46,018 bases of DNA from an uncultured SAR86 cluster bacterium (GTDB lineage: Bacteria > Pseudomonadota > Gammaproteobacteria > Magnimaribacterales > Magnimaribacteraceae), in assembly GCA_902594545.1 (NCBI GenBank), contig CACJMO010000007.1, forward strand, positions 1 to 46,018, read 5' to 3'. Shown here piece by piece: positions 33,961 through 41,714 of the stretch. The first letter of the stretch is position 1; each line of letters starts with the position of its first letter. The notes below the pieces were generated by a model that saw only the letters and a list, made by a program, of their open reading frames with translations, ran no database searches and was not told the DNA's origin. Position numbers and translations under genes: made by a program.

Positions 33961-35237
33961 ACCTTCTCCTTAGTATTAATTAAATTAAATTCATCTCTTG
34001 TTTTAAATTCCAGAACAGTTGCATTTATGCAGTATCTTGGAAGGCCATTTGGTCCATCTGGAAAAACATGTCCAAGATGAATATCTGACGATACTGATCT
34101 TATTTCAATCCTACGCATTCCGTAACTATTATCTGCTCTTCTATAAACAGATCCTTCAACTGGTCTTGTAAAAGATAACCAACCTGTTCCGGAATTAAAC
34201 CTGTCTTTGGTATCAAACAACGCTGCTCCGCTTAACTTGTCAATAAACACACCATCGGGTGTATTTTTAAAAATTTGATATTCTTTGCAAAATCTAGCAT
34301 CAGTTCCATCGTTGAAAGCTACTCTGTAAGCTTCAGTATTTCCTAATTTAAATAAACCTAGAGCTTTATAGAATTCTTTAGGAGTTAAATAACCTTGATT
34401 TGCGAAAACCTCAGATCCATCCTCTATAAAGAGAATTGTTGGAGTGGCCCAAGTTGGGGTCTTGATGTTGAGCTCTTCTAAATTTGTAGCAAGCCTATAA
34501 TGTAAAGGGATGGTACCTGCGTAATCATCAGAGACGTCTTTTCTAAACTTAGCGCAGTAAGGGCAATACCCCTCTGGCTCAATAACGACTATGTGTTTAC
34601 CCTGCTTCAAGGGTTCATTATCTAAGCTGTCAATTTCATCAGATCTAACAAACTTCACTCCTGTTGAGTGGTCTGGGCAATAACCATCTGGATTTTTTTT
34701 GATGTAGTCCTGGTGATAGCTTTCCGCTCTATAAAATGTTTTAAGAGGCTTTACTTGTGTTTTGATGGAACTATATCCCTCCTGATTTAACAAAATTTGA
34801 TATTCAGAAATCAATTCAGAGATTTTTCTTTCTTGATACCTGTCTGTGTATAAAACAATTGACCTGTACTGTGTACCAATGTCATTTCCTTGACGATTTA
34901 ATTGGGTTGGGTCATGCGATTCAAGGTAATGGACAATTAGTTCATCAAGGGAAATTAGGTTCTTATTAAAAGTTACCTCCACTACTTCAGCGTGGTTATC
35001 AGGATTAAACTTATTGGAGAATTTAGTAATTTCTCTGTACGAAGGTTTTACACCCTCTCCATCAGCATATCCAGATACAGCATCTATCACACCATCTAGG
35101 GCTTCGTAGCCCTTCTCAGCGCCCCAAAAGCACCCTGAACCTAAAACTATAGTCTCTATATGTGATGTAGAGCTTTCATTAGTTGACCAAATGAAGCAGC
35201 TGAATATAAATGTAAAAAATAACAGAATCTTTTTCAT
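33957..35237 (-). CDS. Methionine sulfoxide reductase fusion: MsrA, thioredoxin-like, MsrB
   Basis: 426 residues with a signal sequence (KKILLFFTFIFSCFIW). MsrA domain (about 28-200): catalytic C36 in GSGCFWGAEKG and the segment ESHDPTQLNRQGNDIGTQYRS. Thioredoxin-like domain (about 212-298): CPYC at 225-228 and a cis-proline in ATPTILF (P266). MsrB domain (about 300-415): FNSGTGWLSF, HLGHVFPDGP and the catalytic C403 in RYCIN; both zinc CxxC pairs are missing. The exported protein would repair both methionine sulfoxide epimers, with the central module passing electrons. PilB of Neisseria has Trx-MsrA-MsrB order instead, so the arrangement here is unusual. Confidence 0.92.
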   Translation of the reverse strand: MKKILLFFTFIFSCFIWSTNESSTSHIETIVLGSGCFWGAEKGYEALDGVIDAVSGYADGEGVKPSYREITKFSNKFNPDNHAEVVEVTFNKNLISLDELIVHYLESHDPTQLNRQGNDIGTQYRSIVLYTDRYQERKISELISEYQILLNQEGYSSIKTQVKPLKTFYRAESYHQDYIKKNPDGYCPDHSTGVKFVRSDEIDSLDNEPLKQGKHIVVIEPEGYCPYCAKFRKDVSDDYAGTIPLHYRLATNLEELNIKTPTWATPTILFIEDGSEVFANQGYLTPKEFYKALGLFKLGNTEAYRVAFNDGTDARFCKEYQIFKNTPDGVFIDKLSGAALFDTKDRFNSGTGWLSFTRPVEGSVYRRADNSYGMRRIEIRSVSSDIHLGHVFPDGPNGLPRYCINATVLEFKTRDEFNLINTKEKV

Positions 35238-35241
35238 AAAT

Positions 35242-35652
35242 TTAAAAGCCCCAGTTGTTATTAGACAGCCATGACAGAGCTATGATGAGTCCCCAGATTG
35301 ATTGGACAGATAAAACAATAATACTGCCCAAAGTTCCAAGCATTCTAAAAATACTTTTAGCTTCTGGTCGTGTAATTCCATAAGCATGAGCTATTCTTGC
35401 AAGTAAGAAAATATCACCCAAAACCATCAAGGATACGCTGGATACTTCAGCTACAGTTTCAAGCAAAAACATTAATATCAAGAAAAACAACGCATTCTCA
35501 ATTAAATTTCCATGAGCCCTGGTAATTTGTAACATGCCAAAGTCGTCGCCAAGTCCAAGATTAGTTTCTGTCTTGAACCTTTGACGCCCGGTTAAAAAAG
35601 ATAAGACTAAGGCTAGGATAGTCAGAGAACTGGCATAGAAAAGTGTAAGCAT
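35242..35652 (-). CDS. MAPEG family membrane protein
   Basis: 136 residues with about four membrane helices. The MAPEG signature is visible as LQITRAHGNLIENALFFLIL near 45-64 (Arg-Ala-His-x-Asn-x-x-Glu), then ARIAHAYGI in the third helix. Bacterial relatives are poorly characterised; eukaryotic ones are glutathione-dependent transferases and peroxidases of eicosanoid and glutathione metabolism. It lies four bases upstream of the methionine sulfoxide reductase fusion on the same strand, so the two are likely co-expressed, with a shared detoxification theme by inference. Confidence 0.88.
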   Translation of the reverse strand: MLTLFYASSLTILALVLSFLTGRQRFKTETNLGLGDDFGMLQITRAHGNLIENALFFLILMFLLETVAEVSSVSLMVLGDIFLLARIAHAYGITRPEAKSIFRMLGTLGSIIVLSVQSIWGLIIALSWLSNNNWGF

Positions 35653-35719
35653 ATAGATAGACCTTTAATTTGGTTTTATAAGGTATATTGTATTAAAGAT
35701 TAGGTATCTTGGGGTAGTT

Positions 35720-35899
35720 ATGAGAGTTTTATTAATTTCTTATATTTTAATTTTTATTTCTGGCTGTGCGGTTGCTAGTTTGGCAGGAACTGCAGTCAAT
35801 ACTGCGGCAAAGATTATAGAAGTACCTATCAAAGTTGTTGGAGTTGTTGTGAGCTCGGAGGAGGATGACGACGATGACGATGAAAACAAAGATAATTGA
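35720..35899 (+). CDS. 59-residue lipoprotein with acidic tail
   Basis: A short gene of 59 residues: signal sequence ending in ISGC (Cys16), a good lipobox, then a small valine/alanine-rich stretch (CAVASLAGTAVNTAAKI and VPIKVVGVVV) and a terminal run of acidic residues (EEDDDDDDENK). It would be a tiny lipid-anchored envelope protein with a negatively charged tail. The layout recalls small 'entericidin-like' or other orphan lipoproteins, but I do not assign a family. It is divergent from the MAPEG gene, 67 bases away, and ends seven bases before the tRNA. Confidence 0.7.
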   Translation: MRVLLISYILIFISGCAVASLAGTAVNTAAKIIEVPIKVVGVVVSSEEDDDDDDENKDN

Positions 35900-35905
35900 G
35901 ATAGC

Positions 35906-35983
35906 TGGTAGACACGAGTGGACTCGAACCACCGACCCCCACCATGTCAAGGTGGTGCTCTAACCAGACTGAGCTACGTGTCT
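35906..35983 (-). tRNA. tRNA-Val, anticodon GAC
   Basis: Read on the minus strand, a 78-base cloverleaf: acceptor AGACACG paired with CGTGTCT, D stem GCTC/GAGC, anticodon stem CCACC/GGTGG with loop TTGACAT (anticodon GAC), variable region GGGTC, and T arm GGTGG-TTCGAGT-CCACT. The discriminator A is followed by an encoded CCA. The anticodon arm and variable region match E. coli tRNA-Val(GAC). It decodes GUC and GUU codons. A candidate promoter for it lies at about 36006-36034. Confidence 0.95.
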
Positions 35984-36013
35984 ACTGCGTTTCAGGGCCA
36001 TTGGTATTTTTTC

Positions 36014-36033
36014 TACGGCAAATGTACGGCAAA
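36014..36033. repeat. Tandem TACGGCAAA direct repeats, 11-base period, upstream of the tRNA
   Basis: TACGGCAAA occurs twice (36014-36022 and 36025-36033), starting 11 bases apart, about one helical turn. On the minus strand the motif contains TTGCCG, which could serve as a -35 element about 17 bases before AAATAC and so belong to the tRNA-Val promoter. Two same-phase repeats beside a tRNA can also mark integrase arm sites, but no integrase is present. I favour the promoter reading. Confidence 0.4.
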
Positions 36034-36184
36034 ACACCTTTAAAGTTGACTACTTCTCTGTCCTGACCTGCAACTACAAGTCGAATAATAACATAACTCT
36101 GTTTAAGCACTCACGCAGGATGACCATGCCCACTCCCCGCTATACACACTCATGCTCAAATATTTTTAGCCAATATAGTTTGTC

Positions 36185-36198
36185 AAGTAGTAGAGTAG
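36185..36198 (+). repeat. 14-base direct repeat, copy 1 (AAGTAGTAGAGTAG)
   Basis: An exact copy of this 14-mer recurs at 37743-37756, and a weaker match (AAGTAGTGGAGCAA) lies at 36451-36464. This copy lies directly before the ATG at 36204 and may contribute to its ribosome-binding region. The two exact copies bracket the small membrane gene and the DUF418 gene. Confidence 0.6.
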
Positions 36199-36203
36199 GA
36201 ATC

Positions 36204-36452
36204 ATGGATGAGAAAAATAAAAAAGAAGAAATCGAACGAGAGTCTTCATCAAAATACTGGACTTTAAAATACAAAGCTGCCTTCTTATTTGGTGGGTCGT
36301 TAGTTTGCTGTTTTTTTTATTATAAAATTGGTACCTATAGTGCTATTCCTTATATTCTTGGATTCCCAATTGGTGGCTTGGTGAACGTATTTTTAGTCTC
36401 GATGCTCACTCTAGAAGATAATAACTTTACTAACCCTCCTGGTGGTTGGTAA
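36204..36452 (+). CDS. Small membrane protein with two hydrophobic segments, unknown
   Basis: 82 residues from the ATG at 36204. The frame is open 84 bases further upstream to 36120, but the extra 28 residues look non-coding and AGGA sits just before the chosen ATG. A charged N terminus (MDEKNKKEEIERESS) leads to a hydrophobic hairpin (about 25-70; AAFLFGGSLVCCFFYY and LGFPIGGLVNVFLV). A proline/glycine-rich end (NPPGGW) follows. No family is recognised. The next gene, a DUF418 protein, starts three bases after the stop, so the two share a transcript. Confidence 0.55.
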   Translation: MDEKNKKEEIERESSSKYWTLKYKAAFLFGGSLVCCFFYYKIGTYSAIPYILGFPIGGLVNVFLVSMLTLEDNNFTNPPGGW

Positions 36453-36455
36453 GTA

Positions 36456-37748
36456 GTGGAGCAATTGTTGGAAGAAGTGAATACAAAAGTTATAGATAGA
36501 ATTGAATCTCTGGATGTTTTGAGAGGCTTTGCTTTATTAGGAATCCTACTTGTAAATATTATAGGTTTTGGTCTTGTTTCATCAGCATTTTTGGACCCGG
36601 GTATATATCTCTCTCCTGTTGGAGGAGTAGATTACATGGTTTGGGCTTTCGTAGAACTTTCAAGCGAAGGTGCTATGCGTACATTATTTTCAATTCTGTT
36701 TGGAGCAGGTGTTGTTCTGTTTGTAACAGGTTCGACGGCAAAAAGTGGATGGTTGCACTACAGAAGAAATTTTTGGTTACTAGTGTTTGGTTTGATAAAT
36801 ATTTATATTTTCCTTTGGCCAGGAGATATTCTCTTAACATATGCTTTATCAGGCTTCGTGCTTTGGTTCATGAGAAATTGGAAAGCTAGAAGCTTATTAA
36901 TCTTAGCTACCTTACTTATCTTAATTGGCAGTCTCCAAAACTTTGCCTTTAAGAGCTCTCTTGAGATTGCTAGAGATGCAGCTGAAGAAATGAACATATC
37001 TATTAGCAAAGGCGAAGAAGTCAGTGAAGAAACTGCTGCATGGGCACAAGCTTGGATAGAGTATGAAGATGAAAATCAAGCTGAGATAGACAATATCCCT
37101 AATGAAATAAAAGAAAGGTCTGGCAGCTACGCCTCGGCTTATGAATACAATCTAAAGATGGCTAATGATACGATTTATTTTGTAATACCGTTTTTCTTGT
37201 TTCTGGATGCCTTAATGATGATGGTAGTCGGCATGGCATTATTCAAGCTTGGCATTTTGGATGGGGGGAGAGAAATTAGGTTCTATACAAAGATGATGTG
37301 TATAGGTTTTCTAGTGGGTCTTTCTATAAATGCATATGAGGTTTTACTCATTACTAATTCAAATATGGATATTCTTGAGACTAATCCTTACTTTAGATTT
37401 ACTTATCACTTTGGAAGATTGTTCATGGGTTTAGGCTATTTAGGCTTAATTCTCTTCTTAATTAAAAAAGAAAAATTAGAATCTTTAAGATTTAGGTTGG
37501 CTTGTGTAGGAAGAATGGCATTAACTAATTATTTAATGCATTCAGTTATAGCTCTTTTCATATTCTCAGGAGCTGGATTAGGTTTACTAGGAAAATTTTC
37601 TTGGAGTCAACTGTATCTTTTAGTCCCATTGATTTGGATACTTCAGTTGTTCATAAGTCCGTTGTGGTTGAAGTATTTCTACTTTGGTCCTGTTGAATGG
37701 TTGTGGCGTTTATTGACCTATTTAAAAATACCCAAAATGGTGAAGTAG
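36456..37748 (+). CDS. DUF418 domain membrane protein
   Basis: 430 residues with about eight to ten membrane helices. The N-terminal segment RIESLDVLRGFALLGILLVNI is the family hallmark, and the C-terminal DUF418 domain shows FGRLFMGLGYLGL, CVGRMALTNYL and WLKYFYFGPVEWLWR. Relatives are found in many bacteria and are thought to be transporters or acyl-group-handling membrane proteins, without proof. A charged, acidic loop (about residues 155-205) probably lies outside the membrane. The start is a GTG at 36456. The stop lies within the second copy of the 14-base repeat. Confidence 0.88.
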   Translation: MEQLLEEVNTKVIDRIESLDVLRGFALLGILLVNIIGFGLVSSAFLDPGIYLSPVGGVDYMVWAFVELSSEGAMRTLFSILFGAGVVLFVTGSTAKSGWLHYRRNFWLLVFGLINIYIFLWPGDILLTYALSGFVLWFMRNWKARSLLILATLLILIGSLQNFAFKSSLEIARDAAEEMNISISKGEEVSEETAAWAQAWIEYEDENQAEIDNIPNEIKERSGSYASAYEYNLKMANDTIYFVIPFFLFLDALMMMVVGMALFKLGILDGGREIRFYTKMMCIGFLVGLSINAYEVLLITNSNMDILETNPYFRFTYHFGRLFMGLGYLGLILFLIKKEKLESLRFRLACVGRMALTNYLMHSVIALFIFSGAGLGLLGKFSWSQLYLLVPLIWILQLFISPLWLKYFYFGPVEWLWRLLTYLKIPKMVK

Positions 37749-37756
37749 TAGAGTAG
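37743..37756 (+). repeat. 14-base direct repeat, copy 2 (AAGTAGTAGAGTAG)
   Basis: Identical to the copy at 36185-36198, 1558 bases upstream. Here it contains the last codon and stop (AAG TAG) of the DUF418 gene. This may be chance reuse, or a trace of a duplication or insertion event that brought in the intervening genes. Confidence 0.6.
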
Positions 37757-37812
37757 AAATTATTTCTCCTTATGAAGCGAGTTTTGCTAAGCTATAAAAT
37801 GGAGTGGAATTT

Positions 37813-38055
37813 ATGTATAACGGAAAAATTTTTACAGTAGTCTTGTGGGTAGTCCTTGGAATTAATTATGGACTAAATTTTTCTACTTGGCTCAACTATC
37901 TCGCAGTGCTTCTTTTAGTAATTCATTTACTTGAATTTATATTCTTCTTTAAGACTATAAAAGGTTCAGATGACAATTTAATTAAAGCCTTTTTTCAAAC
38001 TTTGATATTCGGAATACTCTACATAGGACCTATTAAGAAAGAACAAAACAAATGA
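37813..38055 (+). CDS. Small membrane protein, DUF1145-like
   Basis: 80 residues from the ATG at 37813; a GTG at 37804 is an alternative adding three residues. Two or three hydrophobic segments are seen: VVLWVVLGINYGL, YLAVLLLVIHLLEFIFFF and FFQTLIFGILYIG. The pattern of an internal LxxIHLLE after the second helix resembles DUF1145 (YhhL-like) proteins, whose function is unknown; this is a tentative match. It is coupled by ATGA overlap to the following lipoprotein gene. Confidence 0.6.
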   Translation: MYNGKIFTVVLWVVLGINYGLNFSTWLNYLAVLLLVIHLLEFIFFFKTIKGSDDNLIKAFFQTLIFGILYIGPIKKEQNK

Positions 38056-38384
38056 AATTTGTTTGCTTCATCTTTTTAAGCATACTTGTCCTTAATGGTT
38101 GTGCCTTTAATAGTCCTGAAATAGGAAAAGATCAGGAAAAATTTTCTAATTTTTTTCTATGCTTTCCTGAAATCGATGAAGGCTTCAGTCAATTAAATAT
38201 GAAAGAGCAGCTTGAGCTTAGAAAAGAAATTGCTGAAGAAAAAATAAAAAGAAATTTTGATTGTTCACAATTCTCTAATTTCGTCAGCATTAAAGAAAAT
38301 GTAGATAAGATAAATGAAGAAATATTTAGAGAAAAATCAGGTCCATGCAGAAAGGTTGACCATAGAGGATGTATAGCTCGATAA
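38052..38384 (+). CDS. Small lipoprotein, unknown function
   Basis: 110 residues. The signal sequence ends in LNGC (Cys17), a clear lipobox. The mature part is mostly charged and helical (MKEQLELRKEIAEEKIKRN) and contains four further cysteines (in LCFPE, FDCSQ, GPCRK and RGCIA) that could form disulfides. No domain is recognised. The start overlaps the stop of the DUF1145-like gene as ATGA. The next gene converges from 20 bases away, the widest convergent gap in the window. Confidence 0.7.
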   Translation: MKFVCFIFLSILVLNGCAFNSPEIGKDQEKFSNFFLCFPEIDEGFSQLNMKEQLELRKEIAEEKIKRNFDCSQFSNFVSIKENVDKINEEIFREKSGPCRKVDHRGCIAR

Positions 38385-38404
38385 AATCTTAACTTAAATT
38401 TAAT

Positions 38405-40645
38405 CTATTCCCTGTCCGACCAAACCAGAGGAATTTGCTGCTGAGGGTTAAATACTTGAGGACCGAATAAAGGATAAGCTTCTGCCGCCAAAGAAATCTC
38501 TTCAGAACTGAGGTATTCACTAGGGAGCAATTTAAATACATCTAGACCTCTGGTAATTTCTGTCCCGTATATGAAGCCGTTGTAGTAGTAAGCAGACCAA
38601 TAGCCTCCAGTAATTAAGATCTTTTCATCAATCGGTCCTCTATCAAAAAAAGCTATCTCAATAGGATTAGAGGAATCTGTAAAATCTAGAATAGAGATTC
38701 CGCCTTGATACCAGGCCTGAACAAATATATCTTTTCCTGCAACTGGAATAAGAGATCCATTGTGAGCAACACAATTTTCAGTTTCAAGCTGAGGTGCGGG
38801 CATTTTGTAATGACTTCTGAACTCTAATTTATTTTCAACTACGTCGTAAATAGCATTAGCACCCCAATCTAACGGATCCCAAGCCCTACAACGAGCCCTT
38901 CCTCCACCTCCCCACTCATCAGTGAAGATAACTTTAGTACCGTCATTATTAAAGGTAGCTGAATGCCAATAAGCAAAACCAGTATCTGTTACAACATCCA
39001 ATCTTTGAGGGTCATATGGATCTGTAATGTCGAAAAGTATTCCATTTCCTGAACAGGCTCCTGCAGCAATATTGCCTGAAGGAAAAACAGTAATGTCATG
39101 ACACTGATCAGTTCTTCTGGTGTCTTGGGTTTCATCTCCGTGATCTCCTCCCGCCCATAAGCCACCCAAAGCACCTGTTTCAGGATCTGCAAACACTGTA
39201 GGACTACTAACAATGCGTGACAAGGATGGATCAGATATAGGTATTTCTATGACGTCTATTCTAAAAAGAGCTGTACGATTGTCTCCAGGCACATTCCCAA
39301 TGCAACTTTCCATCTCTTCCTCATCCCTCACACTTGCAGTGCCTGAGTTATAAACAATTATTTTTCCTTCTTTTCCTGGTCCGGATACAACTGAATGGGT
39401 ATGTGAACCCCTACAAGTTTGAACAGCACCAACTTGTTTAGGTTGGTATAAGTCTGAAATATCAAATATTCTCAAGCCCCTAAACCTCTCAGGACTGGCT
39501 TCTTTTGAAACTCCCTCTAAACCACAGTCCAATCTACTTCTTGTTTGCTCGACCGACATGATCAGCAAATCACCCACAATCGATACGTCTCCTTGACCTC
39601 CAGGACAGACAACCGAGGACTGAAGTTCAGGAATTCCATCATTTTTAAGCTTGTAAATATTGAACCCGTGATAACTGCCAGCAACCAAAATATCATCTCT
39701 AAATGCCATATCAGTATTGGCAAAACTCAAGATTGGAGAGCGAAGAGATCTAGACATATTTTCTGTTGTCTTTACCTTATTTTTTTTCTCTTCTTCTGTG
39801 GGGTCTTTAATTCCTTTAGCTTTTGGATTTGTTGGATCAAAAAAACCAACTGGTTTTTTTAGTGAAGCCACTAATTCCAAATTCAATATAGCTTGGCCTG
39901 CATCATAGAGACCAGAAGCTAAGTTAGACCTGGGATCATCAGATAGATTAACAGCTATACCATTCATCCTTTCAATTTCTACACCTTGATCGTTTACTAG
40001 GTCAGCTATAAATTCACTGAGCACTGGATCATAGGCAGTTCCTGGATACTGCTTCAAGTCTTTGACCATCTCTAATGCTCCATCGTGATGGTTAATCATT
40101 AATTTTAAAAACAACCTATCGAAATCAGTACTTTCTGAGTCTTTTAATTCCTGCAACTCTTCTTCAGATGCCATTCCTACCATGTTCATATGTTGATGGT
40201 GTGAATGACTCATTTCAGATAACTCTCCACGTGATTCTAACCAACTTCTCATGAAATCTATTTCATCTTCTTGTGATGAATCAATTCTATCTGCTAAATC
40301 AATTATGGTTTTATTGTTTGTTCTTTTCTCAGCCATTTGGGACATGACAATAGCTTGTTGGTGATGAACAATCATTCCTTGAAGAAAATCTACATCTGCT
40401 TTCACGTATTTTGTACTTGCTATGTTTGACGCTTCGTTTGGAGTTATAAGTTTTGAATTTTCACCTGGAGCACCAGGAAGGATTATTGGATATTGAGGTT
40501 GTGCTTTATCAGCTTTAGACGATGTTTTTTCGCAATTAGTTTCGTCAATACACTCGGCATTACCAATGTTGTTTTTATGTTCAGCGCTCTCACTGCAACT
40601 GATTAAAGCAATTAAAATAGTAAAAATTTGTAGATATCTGAGCAT
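38405..40645 (-). CDS. DUF305 plus LVIVD-type beta-propeller lipoprotein
   Basis: 746 residues from the ATG at 40645; the frame is open upstream but only this start gives a clean lipoprotein signal ending in LISC (Cys17). The DUF305 part (about 80-230) is a helical ferritin-like domain with paired histidines H94/H95 in MIVHHQQAI and H186/H187 in MINHHDGAL. Such sites fit metal binding. The rest (about 290-735) is a beta-propeller with LVIVD-like repeats (FDISDLYQPKQVG, FDITDPYDPQRL, ILDFTDSSNPIEI). A metal-site helical bundle fused to a propeller on one exported lipoprotein is unusual; the function is unknown. Confidence 0.87.
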   Translation of the reverse strand: MLRYLQIFTILIALISCSESAEHKNNIGNAECIDETNCEKTSSKADKAQPQYPIILPGAPGENSKLITPNEASNIASTKYVKADVDFLQGMIVHHQQAIVMSQMAEKRTNNKTIIDLADRIDSSQEDEIDFMRSWLESRGELSEMSHSHHQHMNMVGMASEEELQELKDSESTDFDRLFLKLMINHHDGALEMVKDLKQYPGTAYDPVLSEFIADLVNDQGVEIERMNGIAVNLSDDPRSNLASGLYDAGQAILNLELVASLKKPVGFFDPTNPKAKGIKDPTEEEKKNKVKTTENMSRSLRSPILSFANTDMAFRDDILVAGSYHGFNIYKLKNDGIPELQSSVVCPGGQGDVSIVGDLLIMSVEQTRSRLDCGLEGVSKEASPERFRGLRIFDISDLYQPKQVGAVQTCRGSHTHSVVSGPGKEGKIIVYNSGTASVRDEEEMESCIGNVPGDNRTALFRIDVIEIPISDPSLSRIVSSPTVFADPETGALGGLWAGGDHGDETQDTRRTDQCHDITVFPSGNIAAGACSGNGILFDITDPYDPQRLDVVTDTGFAYWHSATFNNDGTKVIFTDEWGGGGRARCRAWDPLDWGANAIYDVVENKLEFRSHYKMPAPQLETENCVAHNGSLIPVAGKDIFVQAWYQGGISILDFTDSSNPIEIAFFDRGPIDEKILITGGYWSAYYYNGFIYGTEITRGLDVFKLLPSEYLSSEEISLAAEAYPLFGPQVFNPQQQIPLVWSDRE

Positions 40646-40760
40646 ATTCCTTCTATTCCCCTTTCGAAACAATAAGGATAACAAAGAATAGGACAGATAG
40701 GTCGAATTGATAATTTCTTTTCTAAAATGTAATATCAAATCATCCTTATGAAAATGTCTA

Positions 40761-40767
40761 GCGGAGG
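40761..40767 (+). promoter_or_regulatory. Ribosome-binding site deciding the cyclase start
   Basis: GCGGAGG lies four to five bases before the ATG at 40772. This fixes that codon as the start rather than the in-frame ATG at 40748, and leaves a clean signal peptide directly at the N terminus. Confidence 0.65.
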
Positions 40768-40771
40768 TTTT

Positions 40772-41704
40772 ATGTACAAGTCGTTTTTTTTATTTTTTCT
40801 TCTCATGTCATTAAATTCAAGTTTTGCTGATGATTGCGCTCCTTCAAAATGGGGTAAGAATGATGAAATAGGTAGTGCAAACCTTATAACTCCTAAGTCA
40901 GTCCTGAAAGCATCTAAATTAATCAAGTACGGTAAGACTTATAGTCTGGGCTTAACTATCGATGCAAATACTCCTGCTTATCCACCAAGATCGTTATCCC
41001 TACAAGTTGTTCAGCCAACCCAGCAGTTTGGAACCCTAGGTTTACCAAACTCAACATATAATGATGATGTTTTTCAAGGATGGTTTGGTATTGGCTCTCA
41101 AATTGATGGGCTTGGCCACATTGGTACAACTGAAGCTATTTTCTATAACTGCAATGATGGAAAGGAATTTGCTCAGATAACAGGCTTGACCAAATTAGGA
41201 ATAGAAAAAATTCCACCTCTTGTAGCAAGAGGGCTAGTGATTGATATAGCGGATTACCTAGGTCGCACTCATTTAAATGCCGGAGAAACTTTTAGTCTTG
41301 AGGATTTAAAAGGAGCTATTAACGCTCAAAATATTGTTGTTGAGAAAGGCGATGTAGTCTTGATGCACACAGGGTGGACCGATGCTAAGTTTGAATCCGA
41401 TCCTGCCTCTTGGGGCTCAGGAGCACCGGGTATAACTCCAGAAATAGCTGAGTATCTTGCTAGTAAAGAAGTTTTAGCAGTAGGTGCTGATACTTGGTCT
41501 TTGGATGTTGTTCCCCCAATGGTGGCAGATGAACCCTATCCAGGCCATGGAATATTGCTTCAGGAAAATGGTATTTATATTCTTGAAGCTATGAATACAG
41601 GGCCTTTAGTGAAAGACGGTGTAAGCGAGTTCTTATTTGTACTTGGCCAAGCTAAAGTCCGCGGAGCTGTGCAAATGATTATCAACCCCGTTGGAATTAG
41701 ATAA
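40772..41704 (+). CDS. Exported cyclase-family hydrolase (KynB-like fold)
   Basis: 310 residues from the ATG at 40772, with signal peptide MYKSFFLFFLLMSLNSSFA. The long cyclase-family branch is recognised from WGKNDEIGSANLITP, GSQIDGLGHIG, ARGLVIDIADYL, GDVVLMHTGW and GADTWSLDVVP. In kynurenine formamidase the motif is HxGTHxDxxxH; here the first two histidines are replaced (Gly, Gln) while Asp and the last His remain, as in other long-branch members. It probably hydrolyses a cyclic or amide-linked substrate in the periplasm. It is divergent from the DUF305 gene and converges on the serine hydrolase gene with a ten-base gap. Confidence 0.85.
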   Translation: MYKSFFLFFLLMSLNSSFADDCAPSKWGKNDEIGSANLITPKSVLKASKLIKYGKTYSLGLTIDANTPAYPPRSLSLQVVQPTQQFGTLGLPNSTYNDDVFQGWFGIGSQIDGLGHIGTTEAIFYNCNDGKEFAQITGLTKLGIEKIPPLVARGLVIDIADYLGRTHLNAGETFSLEDLKGAINAQNIVVEKGDVVLMHTGWTDAKFESDPASWGSGAPGITPEIAEYLASKEVLAVGADTWSLDVVPPMVADEPYPGHGILLQENGIYILEAMNTGPLVKDGVSEFLFVLGQAKVRGAVQMIINPVGIR

Positions 41705-41714
41705 ATAAACTAAA

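Noticed and set aside
36120-36203. Upstream extension of the small membrane protein before DUF418
   Set aside because: The 28 extra residues have no helix or signal pattern, and an AGGA site precedes the ATG at 36204.
35906-38384. Integrated island at the tRNA
   Set aside because: No integrase, no repeat of the tRNA 3' end and no phage gene are visible. The region is only unusual in having several orphan membrane genes.
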